Source of the DNA: Planctomycetota bacterium
Lineage (GTDB): Bacteria > Planctomycetota > Planctomycetia > Pirellulales > Pirellulaceae
DNA length: 64,000 nucleotides
Assembly (NCBI GenBank): GCA_014381825.1
Contig: JACNKX010000039.1
Location: 1-64,000, forward strand
Direction of reading: 5' to 3'
Part shown: positions 17,022-26,208 of the stretch, one piece after another
Layout: every line of letters begins with the position of its first letter
Numbering within the stretch: position 1 is the first letter of the stretch
Notes under the pieces: generated by a model
The model's input: only the letters and a program-made list of their open reading frames with translations
Told to the model about the DNA's origin: nothing
Databases searched by the model: none
Position numbers and translations under genes: made by a program

Positions 17022-18035
17022 GTGTACGAGAATGTGGCTTTGGTGGGCGCGACCGGCGCGGTGGGAAGCATTGTTCGGCAATTGCTAGAAGAACGACAGT
17101 TCCCGTTCAAGACGATCAAGTTCTTGGCGTCCGCACGCTCTACAGGAACCGAGCTGACCTTCCAAGGCGAAGCACACGCCGTCGAAGAACTTTGCCCTGA
17201 GGCGTTCGAAGGCGTCGGACTCGTAATCGCCAGCACGCCGGACGAAGTCTCCGCCGAATTTGCCCCGTGGGCGGTCGAGCGTGGCGCCGTTGTCGTTGAT
17301 GAAAGTGGCTACTGGCGGATGAAGGAGAACGTGCCGCTGGTTGTTCCCGAAGTCAATCCCGAGGCGATCGAAAGGCACGACGGCATCATCGCGAGTCCAA
17401 ATTGCTCGACGACACAAATGGTTGTCGCGATGAAGCCGCTTCACGATGCGGCAACGATCAAGCGAGTGATCGTCAGCACGTATCAAGCTACCAGCGGTGC
17501 CGGTGTGGCTGGCGAGCGCGAGTTAGAGGAATGCAGCCGCGCGGCGTTGTCCGGCGAAGAGTATGTACCCTCGACTTTTTCTCATCCTATTGCGTTCAAT
17601 TTGATTCCACAAATCGGCAGCGCGAAACACGCTGGCTACACGTCCGAAGAGATGAAGATGGTTTGGGAAACACAAAAGATTTTCAACGACGACTCTATCC
17701 GAGTTTGTCCGACATGCGTACGAGTACCTGTGACGAACTGCCACAGCGAAAGCATCCTGGTCGAAACCGAACGAAAGCTGACCGCCGCAGAAGCTCGAAA
17801 GTTGTTTGAAGATTTCCCTGGTATCACCGTCTTGGACGACCTTAACGCTGGCGAGTTTCCGCTCCCGCTTTCGTGCAGCGGCAAGGATGATGTTTTCATT
17901 GGACGCATCCGCGAAGATCTGTCGTTCGAAAACGGCTTGGCGTTCTGGTGCGTGAGCGACAACCTTCGAAAGGGTGCCGCGACGAACGCTGTTCAAGTGG
18001 CCGAGTTGCTCGCACGTAGCAAGGCAGCCGTCTGA
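17022..18035 (+). CDS. asd: aspartate-semialdehyde dehydrogenase
   Basis: 337 residues starting at GTG 17022 with CGGAGG upstream. NADP-binding VALVGATGAVGSIVRQLL at the start, the catalytic Cys in SPNCSTTQMV (about residues 126-135), and the later SGKDDVFIGRIRED with the active-site region near the C-terminus. It makes aspartate semialdehyde from aspartyl phosphate for lysine, diaminopimelate, threonine and methionine. A stem-loop follows before truA, 76 bases downstream on the same strand. Confidence 0.96.
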   Translation: MYENVALVGATGAVGSIVRQLLEERQFPFKTIKFLASARSTGTELTFQGEAHAVEELCPEAFEGVGLVIASTPDEVSAEFAPWAVERGAVVVDESGYWRMKENVPLVVPEVNPEAIERHDGIIASPNCSTTQMVVAMKPLHDAATIKRVIVSTYQATSGAGVAGERELEECSRAALSGEEYVPSTFSHPIAFNLIPQIGSAKHAGYTSEEMKMVWETQKIFNDDSIRVCPTCVRVPVTNCHSESILVETERKLTAAEARKLFEDFPGITVLDDLNAGEFPLPLSCSGKDDVFIGRIREDLSFENGLAFWCVSDNLRKGAATNAVQVAELLARSKAAV

Positions 18036-18062
18036 CGAGTTGATGCCGAATTAGCCAACAGG

Positions 18063-18101
18063 GCAGGGGAGTGGCCGCGAGGACGTAGCCACTCCGCCTG
18101 C
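18063..18101. other. stem-loop between asd and truA
   Basis: GGAGTGGC (18068-18075) and GCCACTCC (18088-18095) pair, and GCAGG/CCTGC extend the stem past a one-base bulge. There is no T-run. Confidence 0.45.
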
Positions 18102-18111
18102 GCAGTTTCCA

Positions 18112-18864
18112 ATGCGATACTTGAAGCTGACACTCGCCTATGACGGAACGCACTTCGCCGGTTGGCAGTGGCAGCCGAAGCAACGGACGGTTCAAGGCCA
18201 GCTCGAAGCCGCGATCCGCGAGATCACTGGTGAGGAGACGAGGATCACGTCCAGCGGTCGGACCGATTCCGGCGTCCACGCGATTGGTCAAGTCGCCGCG
18301 TGGGCGACAGAAAGCAAACACTCGACGGATGTTTTGCTACGCGGATTGAATGCGAACACACCGCGCGACATGGTGATCCGTGAAATCGAAGAAGCTCCCG
18401 AAGGCTTTCACGCGATTATCGATTCCGTTTCCAAGCGATACCGCTATTTGCTCTACGACAATCCAATCCGGGATGTCTTCGCACGCCACTATGTCTGGCA
18501 ATTGTGGCACCCGCTGAACGCTGAAGCCATGCACGAAGGGGCTCAAGCGTTGCTGGGCGAACACGACTTTAAGACCTACGAAACAACGGGCTCGCCGAGA
18601 AAAAGCACCGTTCGTACGATTCACGAGATTTCCGTCGAGCGAAAGATGACCGATCACGGTGAACGGATCGTACTAGAAGTCGAAGCCAATGGATTCCTCT
18701 ATAACATGGTGCGAAATATTGTCGGTACGCTCGCCGAGGTCGGCATGGGAAAGCGCAACCCTACGTGGCCAGGCGAGTTGATCGCGGAGCGGGATCGCCG
18801 GGCTGCAGGCGCGACGGCACCTCCACAGGGCCTGTACTTGCTCAAAGTTAACTACCCCTTTTAA
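18112..18864 (+). CDS. truA: tRNA pseudouridine(38-40) synthase
   Basis: 250 residues, usual TruA length. Starts MRYLKLTLAYDGTHFAGWQ; catalytic Asp in SSGRTDSGVHAIGQ (about residues 46-59); later DFKTYETTGSPRKSTVRTI and FLYNMVRNIVGTLAEVG near the C-terminus. It isomerises uridines in the anticodon stem-loop of tRNAs. The next gene begins within a few bases, suggesting one transcript. Confidence 0.96.
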   Translation: MRYLKLTLAYDGTHFAGWQWQPKQRTVQGQLEAAIREITGEETRITSSGRTDSGVHAIGQVAAWATESKHSTDVLLRGLNANTPRDMVIREIEEAPEGFHAIIDSVSKRYRYLLYDNPIRDVFARHYVWQLWHPLNAEAMHEGAQALLGEHDFKTYETTGSPRKSTVRTIHEISVERKMTDHGERIVLEVEANGFLYNMVRNIVGTLAEVGMGKRNPTWPGELIAERDRRAAGATAPPQGLYLLKVNYPF

Positions 18865-18870
18865 TTGCAA

Positions 18871-20031
18871 ATGCGAATCGCACACGTCATCACACGCATG
18901 ATCATCGGTGGAGCGCAGGAGAATACGCTATTCACCTGCGAGGACTTGGTGCGTGAACATGGTGATGAGGTGTTGCTGATCACGGGACCCGCACTCGGTC
19001 CAGAAGGTAATTTGTTGACCCAGGGCAGGGGGGACGATGTGCCTATCACGTATGTGCCTTCGTTGCGACGGGCAATCCATCCGTGGCGAGATCTTCAAAG
19101 CTACTACCGCATCAAAAGAGTCCTCCGTGAATTCAAACCAGATGTTGTCCACACGCACAGTGCGAAAGGTGGCATGCTCGGACGGCTGGCGGCTCATGCA
19201 TTGAAGATCCCCGCCATCGTTCACACCGTTCATGGCGCACCGTTTCATCCTTATCAGGGCAGGGCGCCTCGCGAATTATTTCGGCAATGCGAGAAGTACG
19301 CCGCCCATCGTTGCCATCGCTTGATCAGTGTCGCCGATGCAATGACGGATTTAATGGTCAACGCGAGTGTCGCTCCAAGAGAGATGTTTACGACGGTCTA
19401 TAGCGGAATGGACGTCGAGCCGTTTCTTCGCGCAAACGAAGATCGTGAACGCGTGCGAGCCGAACTAGGTTTCACCTCCGAACACGTCGTGATCGGTAAG
19501 ATCGCGAGACTGTTTCATCTGAAGGGGCACGAGTACGTTGTCGCTGCGGCGGCGCGAGCCGTGAAGGCATGTCCGAACTTGCGATTCTTGTTCGTTGGTG
19601 ACGGAGTACTACGCGAATGGCTTGACGAGTTCATCGAGGACGCCGGACTGGAAGAGCATGTCGTCTTTACGGGGCTAGTACCTCCGTCGCAGATTCCGGA
19701 GCTGGTGGGAGCCATGGACGTGTTGGTCCATGCAAGCTTGCGAGAAGGATTGGCGCGCGCGCTGCCACAGTCGCTAATCGCCGGCAAACCAGCGATCAGC
19801 TACGACATCGACGGAGCGCGCGAGGTGGTCATTTCTGGCGAGACCGGATTTCTTCTCGAGCCAAAGTCGATTGAACCACTGAGCGAAGCAATGGTTCAAT
19901 TGGCCAGCGACTCTCAGCTTCGAATGCGACTTGGCGAGGAGGGGCAGAAGCGTTTCACGGAGCAGTTTCGGCATCAGCACATGACCGCTGAGATACGCCG
20001 GGTCTATGAACACCTGCTCGAGAACGATTAA
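18871..20031 (+). CDS. glycosyltransferase family 4 protein
   Basis: 386 residues from the ATG at 18871, six bases after the truA stop. Starts MRIAHVITRMIIGGAQENTLF, a GT4/GT-B N-domain with Gly-rich donor loop. DVVHTHSAKGGMLGRLAA lies at about residues 92-109 and the C-domain shows IGKIARLFHLKGHEYVV and the E-x7-E region HASLREGLARALPQSLIAGKPAI. Probably transfers a sugar to a surface polysaccharide or lipid at the cytoplasmic membrane face. Donor and acceptor are not predictable. Confidence 0.92.
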   Translation: MRIAHVITRMIIGGAQENTLFTCEDLVREHGDEVLLITGPALGPEGNLLTQGRGDDVPITYVPSLRRAIHPWRDLQSYYRIKRVLREFKPDVVHTHSAKGGMLGRLAAHALKIPAIVHTVHGAPFHPYQGRAPRELFRQCEKYAAHRCHRLISVADAMTDLMVNASVAPREMFTTVYSGMDVEPFLRANEDRERVRAELGFTSEHVVIGKIARLFHLKGHEYVVAAAARAVKACPNLRFLFVGDGVLREWLDEFIEDAGLEEHVVFTGLVPPSQIPELVGAMDVLVHASLREGLARALPQSLIAGKPAISYDIDGAREVVISGETGFLLEPKSIEPLSEAMVQLASDSQLRMRLGEEGQKRFTEQFRHQHMTAEIRRVYEHLLEND

Positions 20032-20146
20032 TCATCGAATTGCCTGACAAGACGCCGCTCTTTCGCTGCTTTCATGCTTCATCTAAACTGTTGAAGTTGT
20101 TCACCTTGGACAGTGTTTACTGAGTCTTCCCTGTGGCGGTCACACC

Positions 20147-21028
20147 GTGTCGCAACTTCCAGATTTCCTTGGGCCTTACCGGCTCGCGAAATATATCCGC
20201 TCGGGCAGTTCGAGTCAGATTTGGGAAGCGATTCGCGACAAGAAGGATCGCGTTATTCTGAAGATATTGCGAAGCGATTACTGGGGAGACAAAGAAGAAA
20301 TTGCGTTGCTCAAGCACGAGTTCGAAGTCGGACATTCGCTGACGCATCCGAACGTCATTCGAATTCACGAGTTCAATCTGGAAGGCAAGATTGCCTTTCT
20401 TGTACTCGATGTTTTCAGTGTCTTGAACGTCAAGCAGGCGATGCGAGAGAATAACGCGAAAATACAAGTTCAATTTGCGAAGATCGCCGAGCAAATGGCG
20501 CTTTCGCTAGGACACATGCACGAAAAAAAGTGGGTGCATTGTGACGTCAAGCCAGATAATTTTCTCTTGAATGATGAAGGCGAGATTAGGCTGATCGACT
20601 TTACGATCGCACGAAAATCAGCGACCGGGATGCTGGGCCGTATGTTCGGTAAACAGAAAGTGATTCGAGGCACCCGTAGTTACATGTCGCCCGAGCAAAT
20701 CCGCGGTCAACCGCTTGACGGTCGCGCGGACATCTATTCGTTGGGCTGCCTATATTTCGAGTTGCTTAGTGGCAAGCCACCCTACACGGGAGACAGCCCC
20801 AACGATCTCTTGCAGAGGCATCTCACGGCCGGCATCCCGTCTGTCGTGGTTCAAAATGATAACGTGATGCCTGAACTGGCTGGTCTAATCCGTAAAATGA
20901 TGGCCAAGAATGCTGACGACCGACCAAACTCGATGACAGAAGTGATGAAGGAACTTCGCGCTTCAAAGCCTTTCAAGCTGGCGCCGAAGTTACCAGCCAA
21001 ACCATCGAACGAAGAAGCCGAAGAATGA
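20147..21028 (+). CDS. Ser/Thr protein kinase (Hanks type), no membrane anchor
   Basis: 293 residues from GTG 20147. Kinase domain over almost the whole length: Gly-rich loop YIRSGSSSQIWEA, ATP-binding Lys in VILKIL, catalytic loop HCDVKPDNFLL (HRD with Cys for Arg), metal loop IDFTIARKS where the usual DFG Gly is Thr, activation-segment end GTRSYMSPEQIRG, and DIYSLGCLYFELLSGKPPY. A Pro/Lys-rich tail of about 25 residues follows; there is no transmembrane helix or sensor domain. Missing HRD Arg suggests activity independent of activation-loop phosphorylation. Followed by accA on the same strand. Confidence 0.92.
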   Translation: MSQLPDFLGPYRLAKYIRSGSSSQIWEAIRDKKDRVILKILRSDYWGDKEEIALLKHEFEVGHSLTHPNVIRIHEFNLEGKIAFLVLDVFSVLNVKQAMRENNAKIQVQFAKIAEQMALSLGHMHEKKWVHCDVKPDNFLLNDEGEIRLIDFTIARKSATGMLGRMFGKQKVIRGTRSYMSPEQIRGQPLDGRADIYSLGCLYFELLSGKPPYTGDSPNDLLQRHLTAGIPSVVVQNDNVMPELAGLIRKMMAKNADDRPNSMTEVMKELRASKPFKLAPKLPAKPSNEEAEE

Positions 21029-21057
21029 CTCGCCTAACAAGAAAGTGATGAGCGACG

Positions 21058-22044
21058 ATGGAAGTGCCAGGGCCTGGATTCGAATTCGAAGAACCGATCT
21101 ACGAATTGCAGTGCAAGCTGCACGAGTACGAAGAGCAACCGGAAAAGACTCCGGAAGTCGAGGATGCGATTCGCCGAACGCGGCGCGAGATCGCGGACTT
21201 GACCGAACAGATCTACGCCAACTTATCGCCTTGGCAAACGGTCCAGGTCGCGAGACACAAGAATCGCCCCCATACGGTTGATTACGTTTCGTTGGCCTTT
21301 GACGAATTTGTCGAGTTGCACGGCGATAAGCATTTTGGCGACGACAGCGCGATTCGAACCGGCTTCGCTAAACTCGATCAACACAAAGTCATGGTCGTCG
21401 GCCACGAGAAGGGTCGCACCTACAAGGAAAAGAGCGCTTGTTTTTTCGGTTGTGCTCATCCCGAAGGCTATCGAAAGGCAATGGGCAAGATGCGGATGGC
21501 CGCCAAGTTCGGCTTACCGATTGTCTGCCTGATCGATACACCCGGTGCATATCCTGGCATTGGTGCGGAGGAACGTGGCCAAGCCCAAGTGATTGCCGAA
21601 AACATGTACGAGATGTCCCGTCTCGGAACTCCAATTATTTGCATCGTGATCGGCGAAGGTGGCAGCGGCGGTGCCTTGGGGATCGGTGTCGGAGACCGAG
21701 TTGCGATCCTGCAGAACTCCTACTATTCGGTGATCAGCCCGGAAGGCTGTGCCGGCATCATCTGGAAGAGTCACGAGTTCGCCTCGAAAGCCGCCGACGC
21801 GCTGCGGTTCACATCATCGCATTTGAAGGAACTCGGGATCGTCGATGACGTGATCTCCGAGCCGCTTGGTGGCGCTCACCGCGACCCACATCGGATGGCA
21901 TCGTCTGTGAAGATGTATCTCATGAAGACACTCAACGAACTGCGCTCGAGTCCAATCGACGATCTACTTCAGCAGCGATACGACAAGTTCCGTCGCATGG
22001 GCGTGTTCCTCGAGGACACAGCCGAATTAGACGTCGCCGAATAG
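21058..22044 (+). CDS. accA: acetyl-CoA carboxylase carboxyltransferase subunit alpha
   Basis: 328 residues, normal AccA size. N-terminal helical region with LQCKLHEYEEQPEKTPEVEDAI, then the crotonase-like core: ALAF-like DYVSLAFDEFVELHGDKHFGDD, GREKG-type GHEKGRTYKEK, CLIDTPGAYPGIGAEERGQ (about residues 159-177), VIGEGGSGGALGIGVGDRV (about 198-216) and YSVISPEGCAGI. Together with AccD it transfers the carboxyl group from biotin to acetyl-CoA for fatty acid synthesis. accD is not in this window. Confidence 0.96.
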   Translation: MEVPGPGFEFEEPIYELQCKLHEYEEQPEKTPEVEDAIRRTRREIADLTEQIYANLSPWQTVQVARHKNRPHTVDYVSLAFDEFVELHGDKHFGDDSAIRTGFAKLDQHKVMVVGHEKGRTYKEKSACFFGCAHPEGYRKAMGKMRMAAKFGLPIVCLIDTPGAYPGIGAEERGQAQVIAENMYEMSRLGTPIICIVIGEGGSGGALGIGVGDRVAILQNSYYSVISPEGCAGIIWKSHEFASKAADALRFTSSHLKELGIVDDVISEPLGGAHRDPHRMASSVKMYLMKTLNELRSSPIDDLLQQRYDKFRRMGVFLEDTAELDVAE

Positions 22045-22230
22045 CCAATTGCTCGCTCGAGAGGGGCAGAAATCACCAAATCCCACACTCCAGGCAAACC
22101 ACCCCACAACGTCCGATAATGTTTCTTATGTTCGGTTGGGGTGTCGTTTTTCCTCGGGTTTTAGCGTTTCCCCAGTTCTGCAGTACTGCTGCCCCACGAA
22201 TCGACGATACCATCCTCGCGTTGCCATCGT

Positions 22231-22992
22231 TCAGCGTTGGGTATTGTCGGAAGCCTTCGGCAGCCGCTCCAATGCTTGCCGCCACTCGTCGAATGGGACG
22301 AGTCGACTCTCACTTGACGGTTGCGCCGGCGCAGGGTGGAATCGATCACGAAACTGGTCGCTGGCGGATTCCTGAAGACGATCTGTGATCTGATCTCCCG
22401 CCGACTCGATATACGAGTTCACCGCTCGCTGAGCGTCCTCGGGAGTATGAATCGCCCCTTCCCCCTGGTGAGCAGTGCCTTGCTCTCCCAGTCGCTCATC
22501 GAGGGAATGGATCACTGGTTCGAGCTTGTCGTGGATATCATCGGGTAAATAGGTATGAGCTTTGTCGAGAAAAACGGCAATGTAGTAGGCCGAGTAGGAA
22601 CGCAGGATCGGCCCGCGAATCTGCTCGACGAGCGACACCAAAAACACCGTGACAATGACACAAATCAACACACCTTTGGCGAAGCCAAACGCAGCGCCGA
22701 TCTGCCGATCAAACTCCTTCAACTTCAGCCGATCGATGAAGTCGGATACACATCGAAAGACAATCCAAATCACTAACGACGTTCCCACAAACAAGATGCC
22801 CCACGCCAACGGCACGTCCCACGGCGCTCCAACGGGAAGTTCCTCCGCGAGTGGCGTATCGAACTTTAAGGCGACAAACGTGCTTGCAACGATCGCACTG
22901 AGCGAAGCGATTTGCCACGCTAGACCTTTCCAGGCGCCGAAGAGGGTTGCGACTGCTAGCACGGCCAGCATGATGATGTCGTAGATTTGCAT
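22231..22992 (-). CDS. CvpA family membrane protein
   Basis: 253 residues. Opens MQIYDIIMLAVLAVATLFGAWKGLAWQIASL, the CvpA first-helix pattern with the D-x-G/A-W-KG signature, followed by three more membrane segments (about residues 31-45, 63-86 and 105-125). The second half is soluble, rich in Gln, Glu and Ser, and likely cytoplasmic or periplasmic. CvpA proteins are linked to colicin V production and to envelope stress, though the mechanism is not settled. It stands alone between accA and the divergent hydrolase. Confidence 0.82.
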   Translation of the reverse strand: MQIYDIIMLAVLAVATLFGAWKGLAWQIASLSAIVASTFVALKFDTPLAEELPVGAPWDVPLAWGILFVGTSLVIWIVFRCVSDFIDRLKLKEFDRQIGAAFGFAKGVLICVIVTVFLVSLVEQIRGPILRSYSAYYIAVFLDKAHTYLPDDIHDKLEPVIHSLDERLGEQGTAHQGEGAIHTPEDAQRAVNSYIESAGDQITDRLQESASDQFRDRFHPAPAQPSSESRLVPFDEWRQALERLPKASDNTQR

Positions 22993-23209
22993 ATTCGCGA
23001 AAGGGAAAGGGAGGGGGAGTCAAGAAGGGCGTAGCGGTTCGCCTGCACGTAGCGGCTGACTGTATCCGAAGAGTGACGCCTTGGCCAAGGCCAAAAAGGA
23101 ATGCCCTTCGCACACCGAAAGCATCTCGCTACACTTTGCCGCGATCTCTTTGGACCATTCCTCTCAGCGCAGCCCGTCTCTCCGTTCCCGACCGCTCCAG
23201 CTAGCAGCG

Positions 23210-23935
23210 ATGGCAGATTTCAAGACTCATATAACGACGAGCACCGTGATCGGTATCGGCTACGGAGCGGCTGGATACCTGAAACTCGAGGCCCCCATCA
23301 CTACGTGCGCGCTAGCAGCGGGGCTGTGCAGCGTTTCTGGGATGCTGCCCGACCTCGACAGCGACTCGGGCGTGCCAGTCCGTGAGACGATGTCGCTGGC
23401 CGCTGCCGTAATTCCAATGTTGATGATGGATCGCTTTTCACACTTTGGCTGGTCGCACGAGACCATGGTGCTGGCCGGCATGCTCATGTATTTAGCGATT
23501 CGGTTCGGAGTCGCTTCCATCTTCAAAAAGTACACAGTCCATCGTGGCATGTGGCACAGCATCCCCGCCGCTGCAACAGTCGGCTTGCTCGCATTCCTGG
23601 TCTGCTCGTGTGATGACATGACCCTGCGGTGGTACAAGGCAGCTGCGGTCGTCACTGGATTTCTGTCACATCTGCTGCTCGACGAGTTGTGGTCGATCGA
23701 CATCCGTCGAGGACGATTGCACTTTAAGAAGTCGTTCGGCACGGCGATGAAGTTCTACAGCGGCAGCGTCTGGGGAAACATTTCGACGTATGGGAAGTTG
23801 GCATTGTTACTGGTCGCCGCGTCGTATGACCCAGTCGTCATGCAAGAGTTCGCCGACAAACGAGAAAAAGCCTCGAAGACGGCTCGAAAACTGATCGACG
23901 AGACTCACGAGCAAGCCGACCAGTTGTGGCGTTGA
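23210..23935 (+). CDS. membrane-bound metal-dependent hydrolase (YdjM/DUF457-like)
   Basis: 241 residues from ATG 23210; the frame is open upstream but not protein-like. Starts MADFKTHITTSTVIGIG with the conserved H, then SGMLPDLDSDSG (about residues 42-53) where family members hold their metal-binding Asp residues, DRFSHFGWSHE (about 76-86), and HRGMWHSIPAA (about 109-119). Four membrane helices. The domain resembles YdjM and phospholipase-like membrane hydrolases of unknown substrate. A basic coiled tail follows (KREKASKTARKLI). A long palindrome lies directly downstream. Confidence 0.8.
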   Translation: MADFKTHITTSTVIGIGYGAAGYLKLEAPITTCALAAGLCSVSGMLPDLDSDSGVPVRETMSLAAAVIPMLMMDRFSHFGWSHETMVLAGMLMYLAIRFGVASIFKKYTVHRGMWHSIPAAATVGLLAFLVCSCDDMTLRWYKAAAVVTGFLSHLLLDELWSIDIRRGRLHFKKSFGTAMKFYSGSVWGNISTYGKLALLLVAASYDPVVMQEFADKREKASKTARKLIDETHEQADQLWR

Positions 23936-23941
23936 GCCGTA

Positions 23942-24053
23942 GCCATCACTCTCCGAGCGATGAGCCCTTGAGGACCGACGCAGAGTTGGCGAGATTTCCA
24001 AAAGAAGGTCCGAAACCGACTTGGAAGGGGCTAATCATTCGGAGAGTGATGGC
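23942..24053. repeat. long palindrome, copy B of dispersed element
   Basis: GCCATCACTCTCCGA (23942-23956) and its perfect inverse (24039-24053) form a 15-bp stem that continues imperfectly for about 10 more bases (GCGATGAGCCC against GGGGCTAATCA). The roughly 65-base interior is unstructured by eye. It fills the gap between two convergent genes. The left arm matches copy A at 7325 almost exactly. Confidence 0.7.
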
Positions 24054-24062
24054 GACCGTTAA

Positions 24063-24512
24063 TCAGAACTGCTTCTTGCTGTCTAGCAACAGCGTCACGG
24101 GGCCGTCATTGATCAACGCAACGTCCATGTGTGCGCGAAAGCGCCCCGTCGCCACTTTGATGCCTCGCATTCCGACGCCGGCGATGAACGTTTCGTAGAG
24201 TCGTTCAGCTTGTTCTGGTGGCGCGGCTTGCGTAAAGCTCGGTCGACGGCCTTTGCGGCAATCGCCAAACAACGTGAATTGGCTGACAACCAACATCGAA
24301 CCGCCAATATCTTCTAACGCTTGATTCATCTTGCCGTCAGCATCTTCAAAGATTCGAAGCCCACTGATTTTGTCGGCCAGTTGCCGCGCGTCTTCATCGG
24401 AATCATCCCCCGTAACGCCAAGCAACGCGACCAGCCCTCGGGCGATCTCGCCGATGACCTCGCCTTCGACTGTCACGCTCGCCCGCGTCACTCGTTGTAC
24501 ACACGCTCGCAT
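24063..24512 (-). CDS. dtd: D-aminoacyl-tRNA deacylase
   Basis: 149 residues from the ATG at 24512, normal for Dtd. Starts [23 protein letters not shown]. The active-site motifs are [19 protein letters not shown] (about residues 76-94) and [12 protein letters not shown] (about 135-146, the GPVT proofreading loop). It removes D-amino acids from mischarged tRNAs in the cytoplasm. It follows the membrane protein gene on the same strand by 11 bases. Confidence 0.96.
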   Translation of the reverse strand: MRACVQRVTRASVTVEGEVIGEIARGLVALLGVTGDDSDEDARQLADKISGLRIFEDADGKMNQALEDIGGSMLVVSQFTLFGDCRKGRRPSFTQAAPPEQAERLYETFIAGVGMRGIKVATGRFRAHMDVALINDGPVTLLLDSKKQF

Positions 24513-24523
24513 CGATTCGCCGG

Positions 24524-25195
24524 CTATCCTTTCGCTGCTGACGCGCGAGCCGTGTCGCGACGCTCGCGTTCTTGTTCGGCAGCTATCATGATCTCCTTGA
24601 TCAGTTGATAGTTCTTGCCAATTAAACCAACCTGCGCCAACAGACATCCGCCAATCACGACCATTCCGAGCATGGCGAGTCCCCAGTGATATGGAACCCA
24701 ATCCGCGGCATCAGGATTAAGCGTCACGGGGTCAGACGCGGCACCGAAACCGGCGATGAATAGGATTAGTACGATCGCGGCAAGCGAGTATGGGAACGCT
24801 CGCTTTTTAAGTCGTTGACTTCGTTTGGCTAGGTCTTGATCGAGCGAGAACGCGTCGACGACTTCGCGGCACCATCGATTCGTGCCAATGAAGTACGTGA
24901 CGGAGATGCTGTTCACTAACAAGGTTACCAATGCGGCACTCATGCCGAGCCAAATATGCAACCAAAACGCCGATCGCTGTTCGTTCAGTCCTTTGGCAGC
25001 TTCTTCGAGCTTTTCCTCCGCGCGATCTAACGCCGCGCGGTCGGTGTCTGACTCGGCCAATTCATCGTATGCATGATAAGCAGACTGGAAGGTTCGTGAG
25101 GCAGCGCCAAAGTCCCCGATGGTTAGACCTACTAGCAGATTCGCGGACAGCAGAGCAACTGCGAACACTGCCAGTGCAAGAAAAATGCGAGACAC
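24524..25195 (-). CDS. hypothetical membrane protein
   Basis: 223 residues. Four membrane helices: residues 5-25, about 79-100, 133-151 and 172-195, with a charged, probably coiled-coil stretch between the first two ([26 protein letters not shown]) and a basic, Glu-rich cytoplasmic tail. No family recognised; such four-helix proteins with an external helical loop are common in planctomycetes. Co-directional with dtd and likely in one transcript. Confidence 0.7.
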   Translation of the reverse strand: MSRIFLALAVFAVALLSANLLVGLTIGDFGAASRTFQSAYHAYDELAESDTDRAALDRAEEKLEEAAKGLNEQRSAFWLHIWLGMSAALVTLLVNSISVTYFIGTNRWCREVVDAFSLDQDLAKRSQRLKKRAFPYSLAAIVLILFIAGFGAASDPVTLNPDAADWVPYHWGLAMLGMVVIGGCLLAQVGLIGKNYQLIKEIMIAAEQERERRDTARASAAKG

Positions 25196-25399
25196 GGATT
25201 GAATCCACCAGACAGTGATTGTTGAAGTGTTCGATTGGTAATTTAGAGGTCCGGTGGCGGAGTGGCTACCCGCCCCTCCGACGTCAGTGATTACACGTTA
25301 GAATCTCCACCAGTACTCCAACGCTTCAAGGCATCACCGAAAGGCTGTCATTTCGTGCCCCCCTCCCCTGCCCTGAACATTTCCGCTGACACTTGCATC

Positions 25400-26005
25400 A
25401 TGTACTTGGTGCGACATGGTGCCACAGTCAACAACCTCGCAGATCCGCCGATACTGCAAGGAAGTGGTGTCGATTTGGAGCTCTCAGATGCTGGCAAGCA
25501 ACAAGCCCAATGCGCCGCGGAATTGCTCGCAAAACGGCCGCTCGCGGCAGTCTACAGCAGCCCGCTAATTCGAGCTCGCCAAACTGCCGAGATCATCGCA
25601 AAGCCGCACAACTTGCCCGTCGGACAAGTCGTAGCGATCAAGGAGATCGACGTGGGGCAATGGGAGGGGCGAAGCTGGAAAGAGATCTCGCAGACCGAAC
25701 CAGAACCCTATCGCAACTTCATCGCTGACTCGGCGAACCATGGTTATCTGGGCGGTGAGAATATGACCCAAGTCCTAAATAGATGTGGTCCGGCACTGAC
25801 GATGTTGACGAGCCAACATCTCGGCACTGAGATCGCAGTCATCGCTCACAATGTGGTAAACCGCGTCTACGTGGCCAGTCTGCTTGGCGTTCCTATTTCA
25901 CGGGCGCGGGAAATCATCCAAGACAATTGCGGGGTGAACGTAATTAGATTTCGCCGCGACGAAATAAAGTTGCTGTCCTTAAACTCATCATTTCACGTTC
26001 GCTAG
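25400..26005 (+). CDS. histidine phosphatase family protein (phosphoglycerate-mutase-like)
   Basis: 201 residues from the ATG at 25400 (MYLVRHGATVNNLA). The catalytic RHG His lies at residue 6, Arg in SSPLIRARQTAEII (about 53-66) is the phosphate contact, the Glu region is EIDVGQWEGRSW (about 81-92), and the second His is in VIAHNVVNR (about 150-158). This fits the acid-phosphatase-like branch (alpha-ribazole or broad phosphatase) rather than a true glycolytic mutase. Reaction cannot be fixed. Single gene, divergent from the membrane protein. Confidence 0.88.
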   Translation: MYLVRHGATVNNLADPPILQGSGVDLELSDAGKQQAQCAAELLAKRPLAAVYSSPLIRARQTAEIIAKPHNLPVGQVVAIKEIDVGQWEGRSWKEISQTEPEPYRNFIADSANHGYLGGENMTQVLNRCGPALTMLTSQHLGTEIAVIAHNVVNRVYVASLLGVPISRAREIIQDNCGVNVIRFRRDEIKLLSLNSSFHVR

Positions 26006-26104
26006 TCAGAGTTGGGACCGCAAATTCGGTTCGCAACCGCGCAAACATAACCATTTGGCAAGGCAGCAGTTTGTGCCGATCTCTAAGAGCGACTTGAGTA
26101 TCGG

Positions 26105-26134
26105 TTGACGATGGGGATACCGGCAAACTAGAAT
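26105..26134 (+). promoter_or_regulatory. candidate sigma-70-type promoter for the FHA-GAF-phosphatase gene
   Basis: TTGACG (26105-26110) and TAGAAT (26129-26134) with an 18-base spacer, 75 bases upstream of the start codon. Pattern match only. Confidence 0.4.
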
Positions 26135-26208
26135 TTGCGGAGCAGCACACCTTTGGGTGGCTTACGCAAATAAGCTACACCTCTTTCACGTCCAGGATCT
26201 TTGGTTGG

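Noticed and set aside
25240-25300. tRNA-Ser-like start (GGTGGCGGAGTGGCT)
   Set aside because: The D-arm-like string is followed by no anticodon stem, variable arm or T-arm with GGTTCGAA. It lies just before a protein gene.
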